Source of the DNA: Sutterella faecalis
GTDB lineage: Bacteria > Pseudomonadota > Gammaproteobacteria > Burkholderiales > Burkholderiaceae_F
Direction of reading: 5' to 3'
DNA: 64,000 bases
NCBI RefSeq assembly: GCF_006337085.1
Contig: NZ_CP040882.1
Span: 868,001-932,000 of the forward strand
Shown here piece by piece: positions 16,560-27,108 of this stretch. Both the position numbers and the translations under genes were made by a program. The notes beneath the pieces were generated by a model. The model was not told where the DNA came from. It ran no database searches and was given only the letters and a program-made list of their open reading frames with translations. Numbering within the stretch: the stretch's first letter is position 1; each line of letters starts with the position of its first letter.

Positions 16560-19500
16560 TTAGAAGGCGTAGCGGACATTCGCATTGAATGCATTGTTCG
16601 TGCGATCATCGCCGCCCCTCGTGAGGCGGTAATTGAGGCCGAACGTGAATGCACCCGTCTGCGCTTCGAGGCCGATCGTGCCCTGAACCGGATTCGAATC
16701 CACAACGCGGGTCGTTGCCGTAATGCCTCCCAAGTACTCAGCGGATGCATCCTTGTCGCCGAAAGTCGGAACGAGCGACAGGTCGAACACCGGAGCGAGC
16801 TTCCAGCCGTTCATTTCGAAGGCCGAGGAAACTGAAACGCCGAGCGGGAGCTGATAGACGGTCATGTCGTCGTAGTCAGCGCCGTACTTCGAGTCATCCA
16901 TCGAGAGACGCGTCATGCGGATGCCGGCATGCGGCACGACATTGACGGGACCCGCCTCCAGGAGGAACTCGGCCCCGGCGCCAACCGTCCAGAGATCAGC
17001 GTCGAGCGATTCCTTGAAGGAACCGAGAACGCCGGTCGTCGAAAGATCGTTCGATGCTCGGCTGTACCCAAGGTCTCCCTTGATGTTGAACGCACCGAAC
17101 TGCTGCGCCGCATAGACCGAGAAGCCGTAGTAGTCGGCATCGTTGTCTACTCTCGCGCCGGAGCCCACCGAGTTGCCGTCCGCCTTCCCGGCATTGAAGG
17201 CAACGCCCACTACGCCGCCCGCGAGGGAGGTGTAGTCGAATCCGAGAACCGCACCATAGAGATCGGCTTCATAACCCTCGCCGTCGCCGAAGAGCGTCTT
17301 CGCCTTATTCCTCGAGCCGAAAACATCAACCCAGGGCGTGAAGCCCTGCGTCCTCGACGCATTCAGATTCGCGAGGGACGCGCGACGATCGAGCGCACCG
17401 ACCACTTCATTCTGGTAGTCAAGCGCGGAACTAAAGGCGCCGCCTTCGACCGCCATGTTGGTGGCAGCGTGTTCGGCATCAACGATTTTCTCGAAAAGGG
17501 GAGCAAAGAATGCCTTTCTTTCATTCTCGAGCTGTTCAGCAGTCCAGCCGGCTCCATTTTCCGCCTGATACTTGGTCCAGGCCTCCTTGGCAGCCTTCAG
17601 CTCCGCATTCTGAGCTTCATCGCCGAAAACGTCGAAGATGAAGAAATCAGCCAGGGCATTTCCGAACTGAACCTGGTCGAGCTCACGATCGATGACGCCC
17701 TGAGAGTGAATGTTGAGCGCCTTCAACTCGGCGTCAGCCTTTTGATCCTTCACGAAGTAAATCTTCCCGTCCGAAGCAACCGTATTGGAAACGCTCGTCG
17801 AACCGGAAGCCTTCTGCGATCCATCCTGATAGAGGCGCGTGCCGAGAAGAACCACACCGGAGGAACTCCCGGCTGCAGCGGCTGAAGCCGAAAGGTCTAC
17901 ACCTGCATTGAGATAGTAAAGACCTTTCGCTTCATCATAAACGCGGCTGTCGGCGGAAATATTCTTCAGATTGGCAAGCACGACTCTCTCGACCGTCGGG
18001 CGAATCAGCGTGAGGTTATCCGCTCTATTCACGACAGCCTTGTCGGCCGCGCCCTTGTAAGCGGACTGAGCGAGCGTCTGAAGGTCAATGACCGCAGTAT
18101 TGACGCCGGTCGCATTCTGCTTGTCGGTCAAGGCTGCGCCGAAAGAGATGTTGTCTTTGAGCGTTACCGCCTGACCAATCCACAGCGTATTGTCAAGGCG
18201 GTGCGACTGCTGATATTGAAGGGCATTCGCTTCATAAGCCTGGCCCAGCACCAGCAGACCGCCCAGAACTTCCCCGCTCTCGAGCTTGCGGGAATTAATG
18301 ACGGCATAGCCGGTCGACACCTGAGTACCCTGACCGGCAGCTGGATCCTTCGGATCCGGCGTGGTGCCGTCAAGCACCGCAATGCCGCCGGCAATCACGG
18401 TATTCACATTTGCATTGGCACTCGTGCGGACGATATTCTTGCCGGCAAAACGGCCTTCGATCGTGAGATCGGCCGAATCTGCCGTACCCGCAAGCGTGAG
18501 GTCTTCAGCAAAGGCGAAGTCGCCGTTCTTCGAAATCTTCACGGACTTCTTTGCGGTGATCTTGCCGTCAACAACGGCCTTATCCGTGGTCGCCGCCAGC
18601 TCATCGCCGAAAGTCGTGTCGACATCGAGCGTAACGGGCATGACCTGCTGAGTGCCATCAGAACCCGTCACCTTGGGCAGATAGAAAACCTTTCCATCCA
18701 TATCACCGCGCAAGGTGAGCGGCGAAGAGCCTGTAAAGGTCAATCCATTAAATTGCGTTTCTTTATCATTAATTTCCAGGGAACCAAATGTTATGCCGTA
18801 GCCTTTAGATAAAGTAAATACGTGATCAGCACTCTTTGATTCTGAAACAATCGCAGATTTACCTGCATACCCGATAGCTACAGCATCCCCAATAGTTGCC
18901 TTGCCATTGGAGGTTGTCGCATTTACAAGCAAGGCATTCTCTAATTCAATAAATGCTGAATTATCTGCAGTGGGACTCTTTGTTTTTGACTGCAGCGCTC
19001 TCCACTGATCCAGCGTATAGTCGAACGCAGCATCTGTTAAGCGTAAAAAAAGGTCTCCAACCCTACCAGTGGTATTTGAGATTCCTTCCTTGAAATTACC
19101 AATCGATTCGATGCCGGATTTTGAAGGGTCCTTGACGAAGAGCTGATCTGACGTTGTTCTTACGGTGCCTTTAGCAAGGTGGACCTGACCTCCGTCACCC
19201 GCACCTGAGCTTGTTTCCCTAGCGATATAAGAAATCGACCCAAGCTCGACATAGGCTGAAGAGGATGCATTGTCGCCAAGAGTAAGGGTACCGCTCTTCC
19301 CGACAACGGCATTCTTAATCTTCGATTGACCGCCGAACCTGACCTGAGAACCGCTCAATGCATTGACCGTGTTGATTTCTGCACTGCCATTCATATTTAC
19401 GGTACCGTTCGCATTCAATTCCTGAGCTTTAAGCTGTCCGGCAGGAGAACTTCCGACTGCAGCATTAATGTCAAGCGTTCGACCCGTATTCACATCGAGC

Positions 19501-20474
19501 TTCGTCGTTGCTTCCAGAAGCCCGCCATTCGCTACTGTAACAATTGCATTAGCCGCATTAATGTCTGCCGAGATGTTCTTGTTTTCGGTAAAGCTAAAAA
19601 CTTTCGAGTAACCATTCATCTCTTCCGCTGTAGCCTTGTCCTTCGCCAAAAGAATGGCATCAGCGACAACGTTGGCACTGTCAATGGTCGTTTTACTGCC
19701 AAAGACAGTTTGAGCGCCCGATGCTTCTGGACCTAAATCGGATTGAACTTTAATCTCCTTGCCTGCATCGGTCTTAGCATTTAATTCCAAACGGCCGCCT
19801 TTATTTTGGACGACAACATTTGCAAGGATAAGATCTCCATGGGAATCGATATGCGCATTGCCATTTTCCGCCACATCCAAAGTAACGGTATGCGCCTCAG
19901 CACCTACGGATCCTTTGCTGCCGAGCGTGAACGCCTCTTTGGTGCTTTCGATCCCCCCCGACATCGCAGTCACAGCGGAACTGACTACCGACGAAAATGA
20001 AACCACGATATCGCCTGAGGTTCCCAAGGAAGTCTGATTGGTGTTGAACTGACTAATCACACCATTCCGGGAAATTAATTGGATTGTGCCTGTCCCATCA
20101 ACTCCGTAATTAGCGGAAACGCTATCGATAACGACTGTGCCCTTATCCAGGTTGAAATTCGACCCTTGTGCCAGCGAGGTTTCACCGTTAACCCAAGCCG
20201 CGAGAGCGCTACCCGCCTCATAGGTAACTTTACTCTGATCGTCAGCTTTAAAAGTTAAATTACTATTTGTCCCCGAAACAGTGAACGTTGTATTGGAAAT
20301 ATACAAAGGACCGGTGTGTTCATGAGTAGCAGCCTCTGTGCCGGCAGCCGCCAACGCACTCAGTACCGCGACAAAAACTGTTTTGAAAACCTTTCCCTGA
20401 CGAGCAGAAGCCTTCTCGCTCGTAACTACAACGCCTCTCGAAAGAGAACGAGCTACTTTATAAGTTTTATTCAT
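16560..20474 (-). CDS. Type Va autotransporter 1 with extended signal peptide
   Basis: A 1304-residue surface protein. The N-terminus (MNKTYKVARSLSRGVVVTSE) is an extended signal peptide region, followed by a hydrophobic core and an AAAGTEAA cleavage region. Residues about 50-1000 form a Gly/Ser/Asn/Thr-rich passenger with many short strands, likely a beta-helix. The last about 280 residues form the translocator barrel (QGFTPWVDVFGSRNKAKTLF, GGVVGVAFNAGKADG, ending NVRYAF with terminal Phe). AGGAG lies before the ATG. The passenger-coding part (about 18.7-20.5 kb) is clearly poorer in G+C than the barrel part, as in mosaic adhesins. The ligand is unknown. Confidence 0.9.
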   Translation of the reverse strand: MNKTYKVARSLSRGVVVTSEKASARQGKVFKTVFVAVLSALAAAGTEAATHEHTGPLYISNTTFTVSGTNSNLTFKADDQSKVTYEAGSALAAWVNGETSLAQGSNFNLDKGTVVIDSVSANYGVDGTGTIQLISRNGVISQFNTNQTSLGTSGDIVVSFSSVVSSAVTAMSGGIESTKEAFTLGSKGSVGAEAHTVTLDVAENGNAHIDSHGDLILANVVVQNKGGRLELNAKTDAGKEIKVQSDLGPEASGAQTVFGSKTTIDSANVVADAILLAKDKATAEEMNGYSKVFSFTENKNISADINAANAIVTVANGGLLEATTKLDVNTGRTLDINAAVGSSPAGQLKAQELNANGTVNMNGSAEINTVNALSGSQVRFGGQSKIKNAVVGKSGTLTLGDNASSSAYVELGSISYIARETSSGAGDGGQVHLAKGTVRTTSDQLFVKDPSKSGIESIGNFKEGISNTTGRVGDLFLRLTDAAFDYTLDQWRALQSKTKSPTADNSAFIELENALLVNATTSNGKATIGDAVAIGYAGKSAIVSESKSADHVFTLSKGYGITFGSLEINDKETQFNGLTFTGSSPLTLRGDMDGKVFYLPKVTGSDGTQQVMPVTLDVDTTFGDELAATTDKAVVDGKITAKKSVKISKNGDFAFAEDLTLAGTADSADLTIEGRFAGKNIVRTSANANVNTVIAGGIAVLDGTTPDPKDPAAGQGTQVSTGYAVINSRKLESGEVLGGLLVLGQAYEANALQYQQSHRLDNTLWIGQAVTLKDNISFGAALTDKQNATGVNTAVIDLQTLAQSAYKGAADKAVVNRADNLTLIRPTVERVVLANLKNISADSRVYDEAKGLYYLNAGVDLSASAAAAGSSSGVVLLGTRLYQDGSQKASGSTSVSNTVASDGKIYFVKDQKADAELKALNIHSQGVIDRELDQVQFGNALADFFIFDVFGDEAQNAELKAAKEAWTKYQAENGAGWTAEQLENERKAFFAPLFEKIVDAEHAATNMAVEGGAFSSALDYQNEVVGALDRRASLANLNASRTQGFTPWVDVFGSRNKAKTLFGDGEGYEADLYGAVLGFDYTSLAGGVVGVAFNAGKADGNSVGSGARVDNDADYYGFSVYAAQQFGAFNIKGDLGYSRASNDLSTTGVLGSFKESLDADLWTVGAGAEFLLEAGPVNVVPHAGIRMTRLSMDDSKYGADYDDMTVYQLPLGVSVSSAFEMNGWKLAPVFDLSLVPTFGDKDASAEYLGGITATTRVVDSNPVQGTIGLEAQTGAFTFGLNYRLTRGGDDRTNNAFNANVRYAF

Positions 20475-20635
20475 TTGAATAAACTCCTAGATGAAAAATT
20501 GCGACAATAAAGTTAAATAACATTTTTCATTTAAACTTAAAATCGCAAAAAAATGGAAAACAGATATAAATACCTAGAAAATACAACCGCGCAGAAATAA
20601 CTAAAGAATATCCTCCACAACCAATTCAATCCAGA

Positions 20636-20965
20636 TCATTCCTGAAATATTTCTGATTTAGGAATCACCTGAATAACAAGCCTCATTTCTTCGCAAACCC
20701 TCATAATGAGGTCGAGGCTTGGATTACCTCCAACTTGCAAGGCCCGATATAAATGACTCCGATTAAGGCCCGTCTTCATGGCAAAACGAGACATGCCTCT
20801 TCCTTTCGTCAACTCCCCAAGAAGTTCAATTGCACGATCAAGCGCACCAATTTTTAATGCGACGTTGATGTGATTTAAAAGCGCTTCTTCTGATGGAATC
20901 AGCGGAGCATCAAGCGGCATAAATGCAGCATTTTGGTTTTCAAGATTGCGCGCCATAGAAGTCAT
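20636..20965 (-). CDS. HigA-type antitoxin-like HTH protein (orphan)
   Basis: A 109-residue protein whose C-terminal half is a Cro/C1-type helix-turn-helix: RFAMKTGLNRSHLYRALQ, then GNPSLDLIMRVCEEM. The N-terminal NHINVALKIGALDRAIELLGEL matches the addiction-module antidote family paired with RelE/HigB-type toxins. In intact modules the toxin gene lies just upstream; here 20966-21255 encodes no recognisable toxin, so the antitoxin is an orphan or the toxin has decayed. It sits between two autotransporter genes transcribed in the same direction and could instead regulate them (inference). Confidence 0.65.
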   Translation of the reverse strand: MTSMARNLENQNAAFMPLDAPLIPSEEALLNHINVALKIGALDRAIELLGELTKGRGMSRFAMKTGLNRSHLYRALQVGGNPSLDLIMRVCEEMRLVIQVIPKSEIFQE

Positions 20966-21255
20966 CGAATCAATCTCAAACCGTAGAAAATCACCTGCGT
21001 TAATCCATCCCGACAGGAATAAATCTGGAAACTAAAATGACGAGAAATCAATAAGCCTCTCTCCGGACGTGTTTGCCCCTGCCTCATCGGCATATAACTT
21101 GAGGGGGAATACCGCCCGACTACGCTCGGCTCCAATGTCTTCGCTCTTCCGCGCTCCAGATTTATCCCCATCGGGAAAGGGCGACGCGAGTCAGAAGGGC
21201 TTCAGCACGCCTGCGGCAGATGATCCGCCGCAGGCTTGCATGAAAACCTTCCGAC
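20966..21255. other. Gap upstream of the orphan antitoxin, with a hairpin
   Basis: No convincing gene is seen. GCCTGCGGC / GCCGCAGGC (about 21209-21237) forms a 9-bp hairpin just past the end of autotransporter 2 without a U tract. A minus-strand frame (21171-20962) of 69 codons lacks toxin motifs. Confidence 0.45.
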
Positions 21256-24200
21256 TTAGAACTTCCAGACGGCGTTCAGAGTGAAGGAGTGGTTCTTAGA
21301 ACTATCAGAGCCGTTGAAGCTGTAGCTCAGGCCTGAAGAGAAGGTCTCGCCGGTGATGAAGTTCATGCCGACTGCAGCGCCGTAGGACGTATCGCCGATC
21401 ACGTCGGGCTGCACGTGGTCAACCGAGTTGAGCCCGACAGCCGTTACCCGGTTGTCGACATCCTTGTCGCCGAAATTGGGCTGCACATAAAGGCTCATCC
21501 ACGGGCGAAGCGCGAGATTCTCGCCAAAGGAGAAATCTGCAGAGGCCTTCACGCCGACGGGGATGCTGAAGATGTTCTGCTTCGTCGCATCAACATGGAA
21601 GGCATCGAGACCATCAACCGTGCTCGTATAGTCCTGCGTCCTCAGATACGTGTATTGAAGGAGCGCAAACGGCGTGAGCGTTACGTTCGCAAGATGGAAG
21701 TCGTACTGGTAGCCGGCCGTCACCTGAGCTGCCCAGGTATCCGCGTCAGCTTCGGTCTTGAAGAGGGGCTTGTCGCCCACCACTGAATGAAGCTGCATCG
21801 ACACATCGTTCTTGCCGTTCTGAAGCGCAACGTCCCAAACGAACCTGGAGTTGTCCGTAAAGGCCCATGCCCCGTAGAGAGAACCGGCGTAGCTGTCGAT
21901 TTGATTTTCAACCTTCGGCAGACCTGCACCGAGCTCACCCGTGGAATCGCCGCGCAGAACGCTGAGCGAGCCGCCAAGGAGAAGCGACGAATTGACCTTG
22001 TGGTCGAGACCGACGATGACGCCCGAAAGATCCGTATCGACATCACGATCGCCATTCAAGTCGTTCCAGAGACCGTTCGAGCTATTGCGCATGTAGAGCC
22101 CGTCAGCCCAAAGGTTGGTCTCTTTCGGAAGAATGCGCTCGAACGCGCGGTCGCGCTGACGGCTGAAGGAATCCCGGCGATTCTGCAGCATGTCCCAGGC
22201 AATCGTCTGAGCGCCGCCGACACTGATAAGCTGACCGGCGCTGTCGATCATGCGGGCGGCAAGATAGAAGTCGGGCGGATTCTTGTCCATCGTGTTGTAC
22301 TCAACAACGTGATGGATCAGATTGACCGCCCCCGACACGGGCACGTGATCATGATCGTTGAAAAGCATCGCCACCGTCTCGTTCGTGAGATTCTGAAGCG
22401 AGAGCTTTACCTGCGTCATATTGCCCCACTGACGAATGGACTCGCCATTGATGTAGACGCCGTTCGCATCCATCGTGAAGCGGTAATCCTGCCAGCCTTC
22501 CTCACGCTTGAGACCCAGGGTGAGGAATGCGCCCATGGCGTTGTAGAACTCTTCGGAGGTGAGTTTTTTGTTATTGGTAACTACAGCGTCATAGAGGCCT
22601 TGGAGCGTTGTCTGCTTGGTGCTTAACTCGCCAGTTTCAAGAAGCTTCTTTAAAGCCTTAATGTTGTCCTGACCCGCGAGCACCTGATCTTCCTGACTGT
22701 AGGCTTGTACCTTTTGCGTGACGCGATCGATGACCGATTGAGTCATGCTCAGATTGACGCCTGCGGCTGCAGTTCCGGTTTCAGTATTTGTCAAATTAAA
22801 CCAGGGAGTGTTTTCCGTAGCATCTAATTTGCCGATAACTGCGTGCGTATGATCCTTGGAAATAATGTGATCCGCATTGATCTGATTATTTTCATCCAGG
22901 TTCACATTGAGCGTCGAGCCCGATTCCAGTTCAATTGAAAAGTGCTTATTTTCAGGAGTGGCGCTTCCTTGTTCAAAAAGCCCATCAGCGTGAGAGCCTA
23001 AATAAATGGCCGAATTCTTATCCAGAGTAAGTTCGCTCTTATTCAGGACTTTAATGTAGCCGTTGCCGATCCACGCCTCGGAATTATTCCCGATCGTTAA
23101 AGTGGATTTTTCGTAAGTTACATTATCATCTGGATAATATCCAACAGTTAGCACTGCAAGATGACTGCGCTTCGGATCGAATTTATCGTAATAATTCATC
23201 CTCAGCTCTGCACCATCATTCAATGTGACGAATGCGCGATGCAGACTGGCTTCCAAAGTCCCTGATGATGCGGAAGCACCGCCATCATCAATGGAAAGAT
23301 AAGCATCGTTCCCCGAAAGGTTGAAATAACCGTCGCGGATGTAAGTCGTTGCATTCGCATTGGGAGAACCGTGGAGTGTGAGCTTCTTGAGGTTAGGGAT
23401 GGTTTTGTTATCTTGGCCGCTCTTGAAATTACCAAACCAAAGTTCAGCCCCCGCTTCAAGCGTAATATCGCTTGCATTCGTTAATGCCTTTTTGTCCCAA
23501 AGAACCAACGATTTGCCGGGGCTGACAGTAACCGGTCCCGTAAAGGTATTAGTTCCGCCGAGGTAAAGACTATCTGTAACCCTGATGCCTCCTGCCCCTG
23601 TAATGCCATTCGCAATAACTAAATAATCCTGAGGATTACTTTTATTATTCGTATATTCTCCAGTACCCCGTCCGCTAATATCCAGCTCCTTACCGCTATT
23701 AATCTCAATCTTTTCAATTTGAACTGCGACAGGAATGCCACTTCCTCCCCGAGCCGACCCAGTCTTGATTATTCCATCATATGTTGCCACCCCCTTTTTT
23801 AAATCCCATTTTTGAAATGAGATTTCCTTCAATCCTTCATTAAGAATTACCTTACCTGCACCGTTATTTAGCGAAATAGAACCAGCACTAATGGTCGGTT
23901 TGGATTCATTTTGGAAGATATCCAATATAGAACCACTAAAACCAGAATCGCCTTTTGCAGCAGTCGAGCCTACCTTTCCCCAATTCTCCTGAATAGCCTT
24001 ATACATCAAATCCGGATTAAGATCTAATGCATCGTCAGGCTTAAGGGTATTGCCGATATAAATAGTAGAAGGCTTCCTATCTGTGTAGTCAAAGATAATT
24101 CCACTCTCATCAGGGTTATCAGTTTTGTGTGCATGCGGCCCTGGAGTGGTGATTATTGGAGTAGCAAACGAACTAATATCAAGAGAGATTGTTTGGGCGT

Positions 24201-24317
24201 TTACCCCCCCCCCCCAGAAATAAAAATTAACGCAGCAGATGCAACAGCAGCTGAAACGGCGTTCTTTTTCCAAAATTTATTTTTCACGTCATTAACAAAA
24301 GTAGCTTTGGTCTTCAT
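21256..24317 (-). CDS. Type Va autotransporter 2, phase-variable and out of frame in this sequence
   Basis: From ATG 24315-24317 the frame encodes 34 residues of an extended signal peptide (MKTKATFVNDVKNKFWKKNA... then AAVASAALIFIS), runs into 12 G and meets TAA at once. One G more, or two fewer, joins it to the long frame that begins VNAQTISLDISS and runs about 980 residues to 21256. That frame has a Gly/Asn/Ser-rich passenger with repeated LTL/TIGNNS strands and a C-terminal barrel (VWDVALQNGKNDVSMQLHS, ending TLNAVWKF with terminal Phe). The length is normal for the family. The G tract in the signal peptide is the usual place for an ON/OFF switch. This copy is OFF if the base count is right. 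Confidence 0.85.
24204..24215 (-). repeat. 12-G homopolymer tract in the signal peptide of autotransporter 2
   Basis: Twelve C on the plus strand (24204-24215) read as 12 G in the gene. With 12 G the frame stops at TAA directly after the tract; 10 or 13 G would be in frame. Confidence 0.9.
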
Positions 24318-25074
24318 GATGCAATAAACCGATAAATTCAATACTGTTTTTCTATAATTAGAGAAAGCATCAGTTCATAATCAGGACTAGCGTCCCTATC
24401 CAACTGACTTTCGGAGGATTGTATTGAATCGACAATCAGCCGTCACCCCTGTAAACAGGAGAATTGCAAGCTACTTCAAAATAGTTAGGCTAATCAACCT
24501 ATTCAACTATTTTCATAATTTTCAATAAGTCGATAATAATACAACTATTATTAACTCAACTAGATACAGCACATTTAATAGATTGGAACATCATCTCTGT
24601 AAACAGATTTGCAACAAAAATTAACCAATACTGTAATTTATTTCTTTCCTTAATATAAGGAAAATCCCGCTTGCTCTAAACATCTCAACAGAGATAACAC
24701 TGCTGAAACGCTCTGCAGTCATACAAAATATCGACCAAAATAATCCGAATCGCGGTACTACCTACAAATGCTTGTTGCTTTAAGGCATTTCATTATTGTT
24801 TCTATACGACATCGGTGCTTTAGAGCACCATAGCTCCGGAAAACGAACTGCACTTTTTGAAGATGAAGTGCGTTCGAAATCGAACTTAATCACTCTGCTT
24901 TTACTATTGAAATCTGCGCCGGCAGTAGGCCAATTATCTCAATCAACTTTTTTAGGCGGGCCCCATAAACGAGGACGCCCCTGAGCACGAAATAATCGCG
25001 GTCAGGGGCGTCCTCATCTTCGCCTTCGCATTGAATGGAGCTATGGTGCCCGCATAAGTCGATGCGTTGAACGT
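24318..25074. other. Long AT-rich gap between autotransporter 2 and the iron-transport operon
   Basis: About 650 bp are unusually AT-rich for the window and encode nothing I can support. Structures seen: an imperfect inverted repeat with AAAATAGTT and AACTATTTT arms (about 24478-24513), a GGTGCT-TTAG-AGCACC hairpin (24814-24829), and a perfect 14-bp stem GAGGACGCCCCTGA / TCAGGGGCGTCCTC (24971-24984 with 25002-25015) just beyond the last gene of the iron operon. The last has no U tract but is the likely end of that transcript. The AT-rich part probably holds the promoter of autotransporter 2. Confidence 0.5.
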
Positions 25075-27108
25075 TTAATGCGCGACATCGCGCTTCGTTA
25101 GTCGACTCGAAAGCAGCAGCAGAAGGAAGTAGCCCGCACCAAGAATGGCTGCAAGCGTCCCGGCCGGAATCTGCGCCGGGTAGATCAGCACCTGCCCCAG
25201 CCAGTCCGCCCAGGAAACGATGGCGCCGCCAAGAAGAGAAGCCGCCAAAAGCTGCGCCTTCACGGTCCTCGCGCCCATCATGAGTGCCATATGGGGCGCC
25301 ACGAGGCCCACAAAGGCCACGGGGCCCATGGCCGCTGTCGAGATGGCGCAAAGAAGTGCGCAAAGCCCGAGCAGCATGAGGGATGCTTTTCCCAGCGGGA
25401 GCCCCCGCGACTGCGCAAAGTCGCGGCCGACTGTAAGGAGCGTCATGCTCCGCGAAACCGCGAGCGCCGCGAGGATGAGGACCCCGACACCAAGCGCAAG
25501 GAGGCCTGCCGCCTCCGGCGTCGTGCGGTACGTCGACCCGGAAAGCCACTGCAGGATGAAGTAGTTTTCCATTGTTCCGCGCGAAAGCGAAAGCGTCGTT
25601 ACGGAATCAAGGAATGCCGAAAGCGCGATGCCCGAAAGCACAATGATCCCGGGCGCAAAATGCGCGCGGCGCGAGAGGAGGAGGAGAACCGAGAGCACAG
25701 CAAGACTTCCCGCCAGCGCTCTCACCGACCCCGATGCCCCGACGCCCGCTCCGAACCAAAGCGATCCCGCGACCATTGCAAAGGCAGCACCGGCCGAGAC
25801 GCCCAGGATGTCGGGCGACGCGAGGGGATTGCGGATGAGGCGCTGCAGAATGACGCCGGCGGCGGCGAGGCCTGCACCGGCAGCGAGCGCCGTGACGAGC
25901 CTCGGACCTCTCAGGAGGAGTTCATAGTCCCCGGCGAGCCCGAAGGTCCAGCCCTCTTCCCGGCTGACGAGGAAAAGATTGAGGAAGAGAACGGCAAGAA
26001 GCGCGAGTGCAAGGACGACGACGCCCGTCTTTGAGAGCGTTTTTCCTGCCGACACCAGGCTCTCCTTTCCGGCGCCGGATCTTTCAGCAGAAAGCGAGCT
26101 CATCTGCCGGCGCACGATCCAGATGAAGATGGGAGTGCCGACCACGGCCGAGACAACGCCCGTCGGAACGATGTCTCCCGTGAGGGAAGAAAGCCAGATC
26201 GCCGCGCCGTCCGTTGCCGTGAGAAGCGCTGCGCCGATCAGAATGCTTGCAAGGAGCTGCCGGCCCGGCGAGCGGAATCCCGCTGCTCTTGCGATATTGG
26301 GCGCGATGAGACCGGTAAAGTTGATGACGCCTGCCGTCGTGATGAAGGCGGCAACAAGCCAGACGCCGAGCGCCGTGAGCGTGATGAAGACCGGCACAAC
26401 CGGAAGACCTCTTGCACGCGCGCCCTCGTCGCCAAGCGAAATCAAGGCGAGCGCTCTCGGCGCAAAAAGGAGTATCAGAAGAATGACAGGAAGCGTTCTC
26501 GGGAGAAGCCACTCGAGTCCGCTCCAGCCGTTCTGCGAGAGATCGCCCGCGCCCCAGAGAAACACATTCTGAATGAAGTCGGCATGAAGGAGCACCACGG
26601 CCGTTGCAATCGCGCCGAAGAGAAGATTCACCACCATGCCCGAAATAACGAGGGTGACCCCCGTCATGTTTCTCGGGCCGGTAATCAGGACGATGAGTCC
26701 GAAGGCAAGGAGCGCCCCCGCAAATGCGGCGGCGAGAAGCCATTCGCTTGCGGCTTCGGGGAAGAAGGCCGAGAGAACGACGATCGCAAGCCACCCGCCC
26801 GACGAGGTGCCGAGCGTCAGGGGCGAGGTCATCGGGTTCTGCGTCAACTGCTGCAGGAGACACCCGACAAGCCCGAGAATGACGCCCCCGAAAATGGCGG
26901 CGGCAAGTCTCGGGAGGGTCCCGTAAGCGTAGTAGTAGGCGTCAAAGCTCTCGGCCTTCGCCGGATGAAGGAGAAGGTCGAGGCAGTCCGAGAAGGAAAG
27001 CGGATTCTCGATCGTGAGCGGAAGCGCAATGCCGACAGCAAAAAGGATGCCGAGGATGGCAATCAACGCACCCGCAGATTTGAACCCAAGACAAGATTGC
27101 TGCTTCAT
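25075..27108 (-). CDS. fhuB: Fused FecCD/FhuB-type siderophore ABC permease
   Basis: At 677 residues this is two FecCD permease halves in one chain, as in FhuB. Each half has about ten helices and repeats the same motifs: GVILGLVGCLLQQLTQNPM and LGTSSGGW in the first; GAGLAAAGVILQRLIRNPLA and LGVSAGA in the second; GLIAPNIAR and GLVAPHMAL are the paired coupling-helix regions. It would carry iron-siderophore across the inner membrane, powered by the ATPase encoded two genes upstream. Its ATG overlaps the stop of the binding-protein gene (ATGA), so the genes are coupled. Ferric hydroxamate is the best guess for substrate from the fused architecture. Confidence 0.9.
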   Translation of the reverse strand: MKQQSCLGFKSAGALIAILGILFAVGIALPLTIENPLSFSDCLDLLLHPAKAESFDAYYYAYGTLPRLAAAIFGGVILGLVGCLLQQLTQNPMTSPLTLGTSSGGWLAIVVLSAFFPEAASEWLLAAAFAGALLAFGLIVLITGPRNMTGVTLVISGMVVNLLFGAIATAVVLLHADFIQNVFLWGAGDLSQNGWSGLEWLLPRTLPVILLILLFAPRALALISLGDEGARARGLPVVPVFITLTALGVWLVAAFITTAGVINFTGLIAPNIARAAGFRSPGRQLLASILIGAALLTATDGAAIWLSSLTGDIVPTGVVSAVVGTPIFIWIVRRQMSSLSAERSGAGKESLVSAGKTLSKTGVVVLALALLAVLFLNLFLVSREEGWTFGLAGDYELLLRGPRLVTALAAGAGLAAAGVILQRLIRNPLASPDILGVSAGAAFAMVAGSLWFGAGVGASGSVRALAGSLAVLSVLLLLSRRAHFAPGIIVLSGIALSAFLDSVTTLSLSRGTMENYFILQWLSGSTYRTTPEAAGLLALGVGVLILAALAVSRSMTLLTVGRDFAQSRGLPLGKASLMLLGLCALLCAISTAAMGPVAFVGLVAPHMALMMGARTVKAQLLAASLLGGAIVSWADWLGQVLIYPAQIPAGTLAAILGAGYFLLLLLSSRLTKRDVAH

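Noticed and set aside
20962..21171. 69-codon frame upstream of the HigA-like gene as a possible toxin
   Set aside because: It lacks RelE/HigB motifs and its composition is irregular, so I kept the antitoxin as an orphan.
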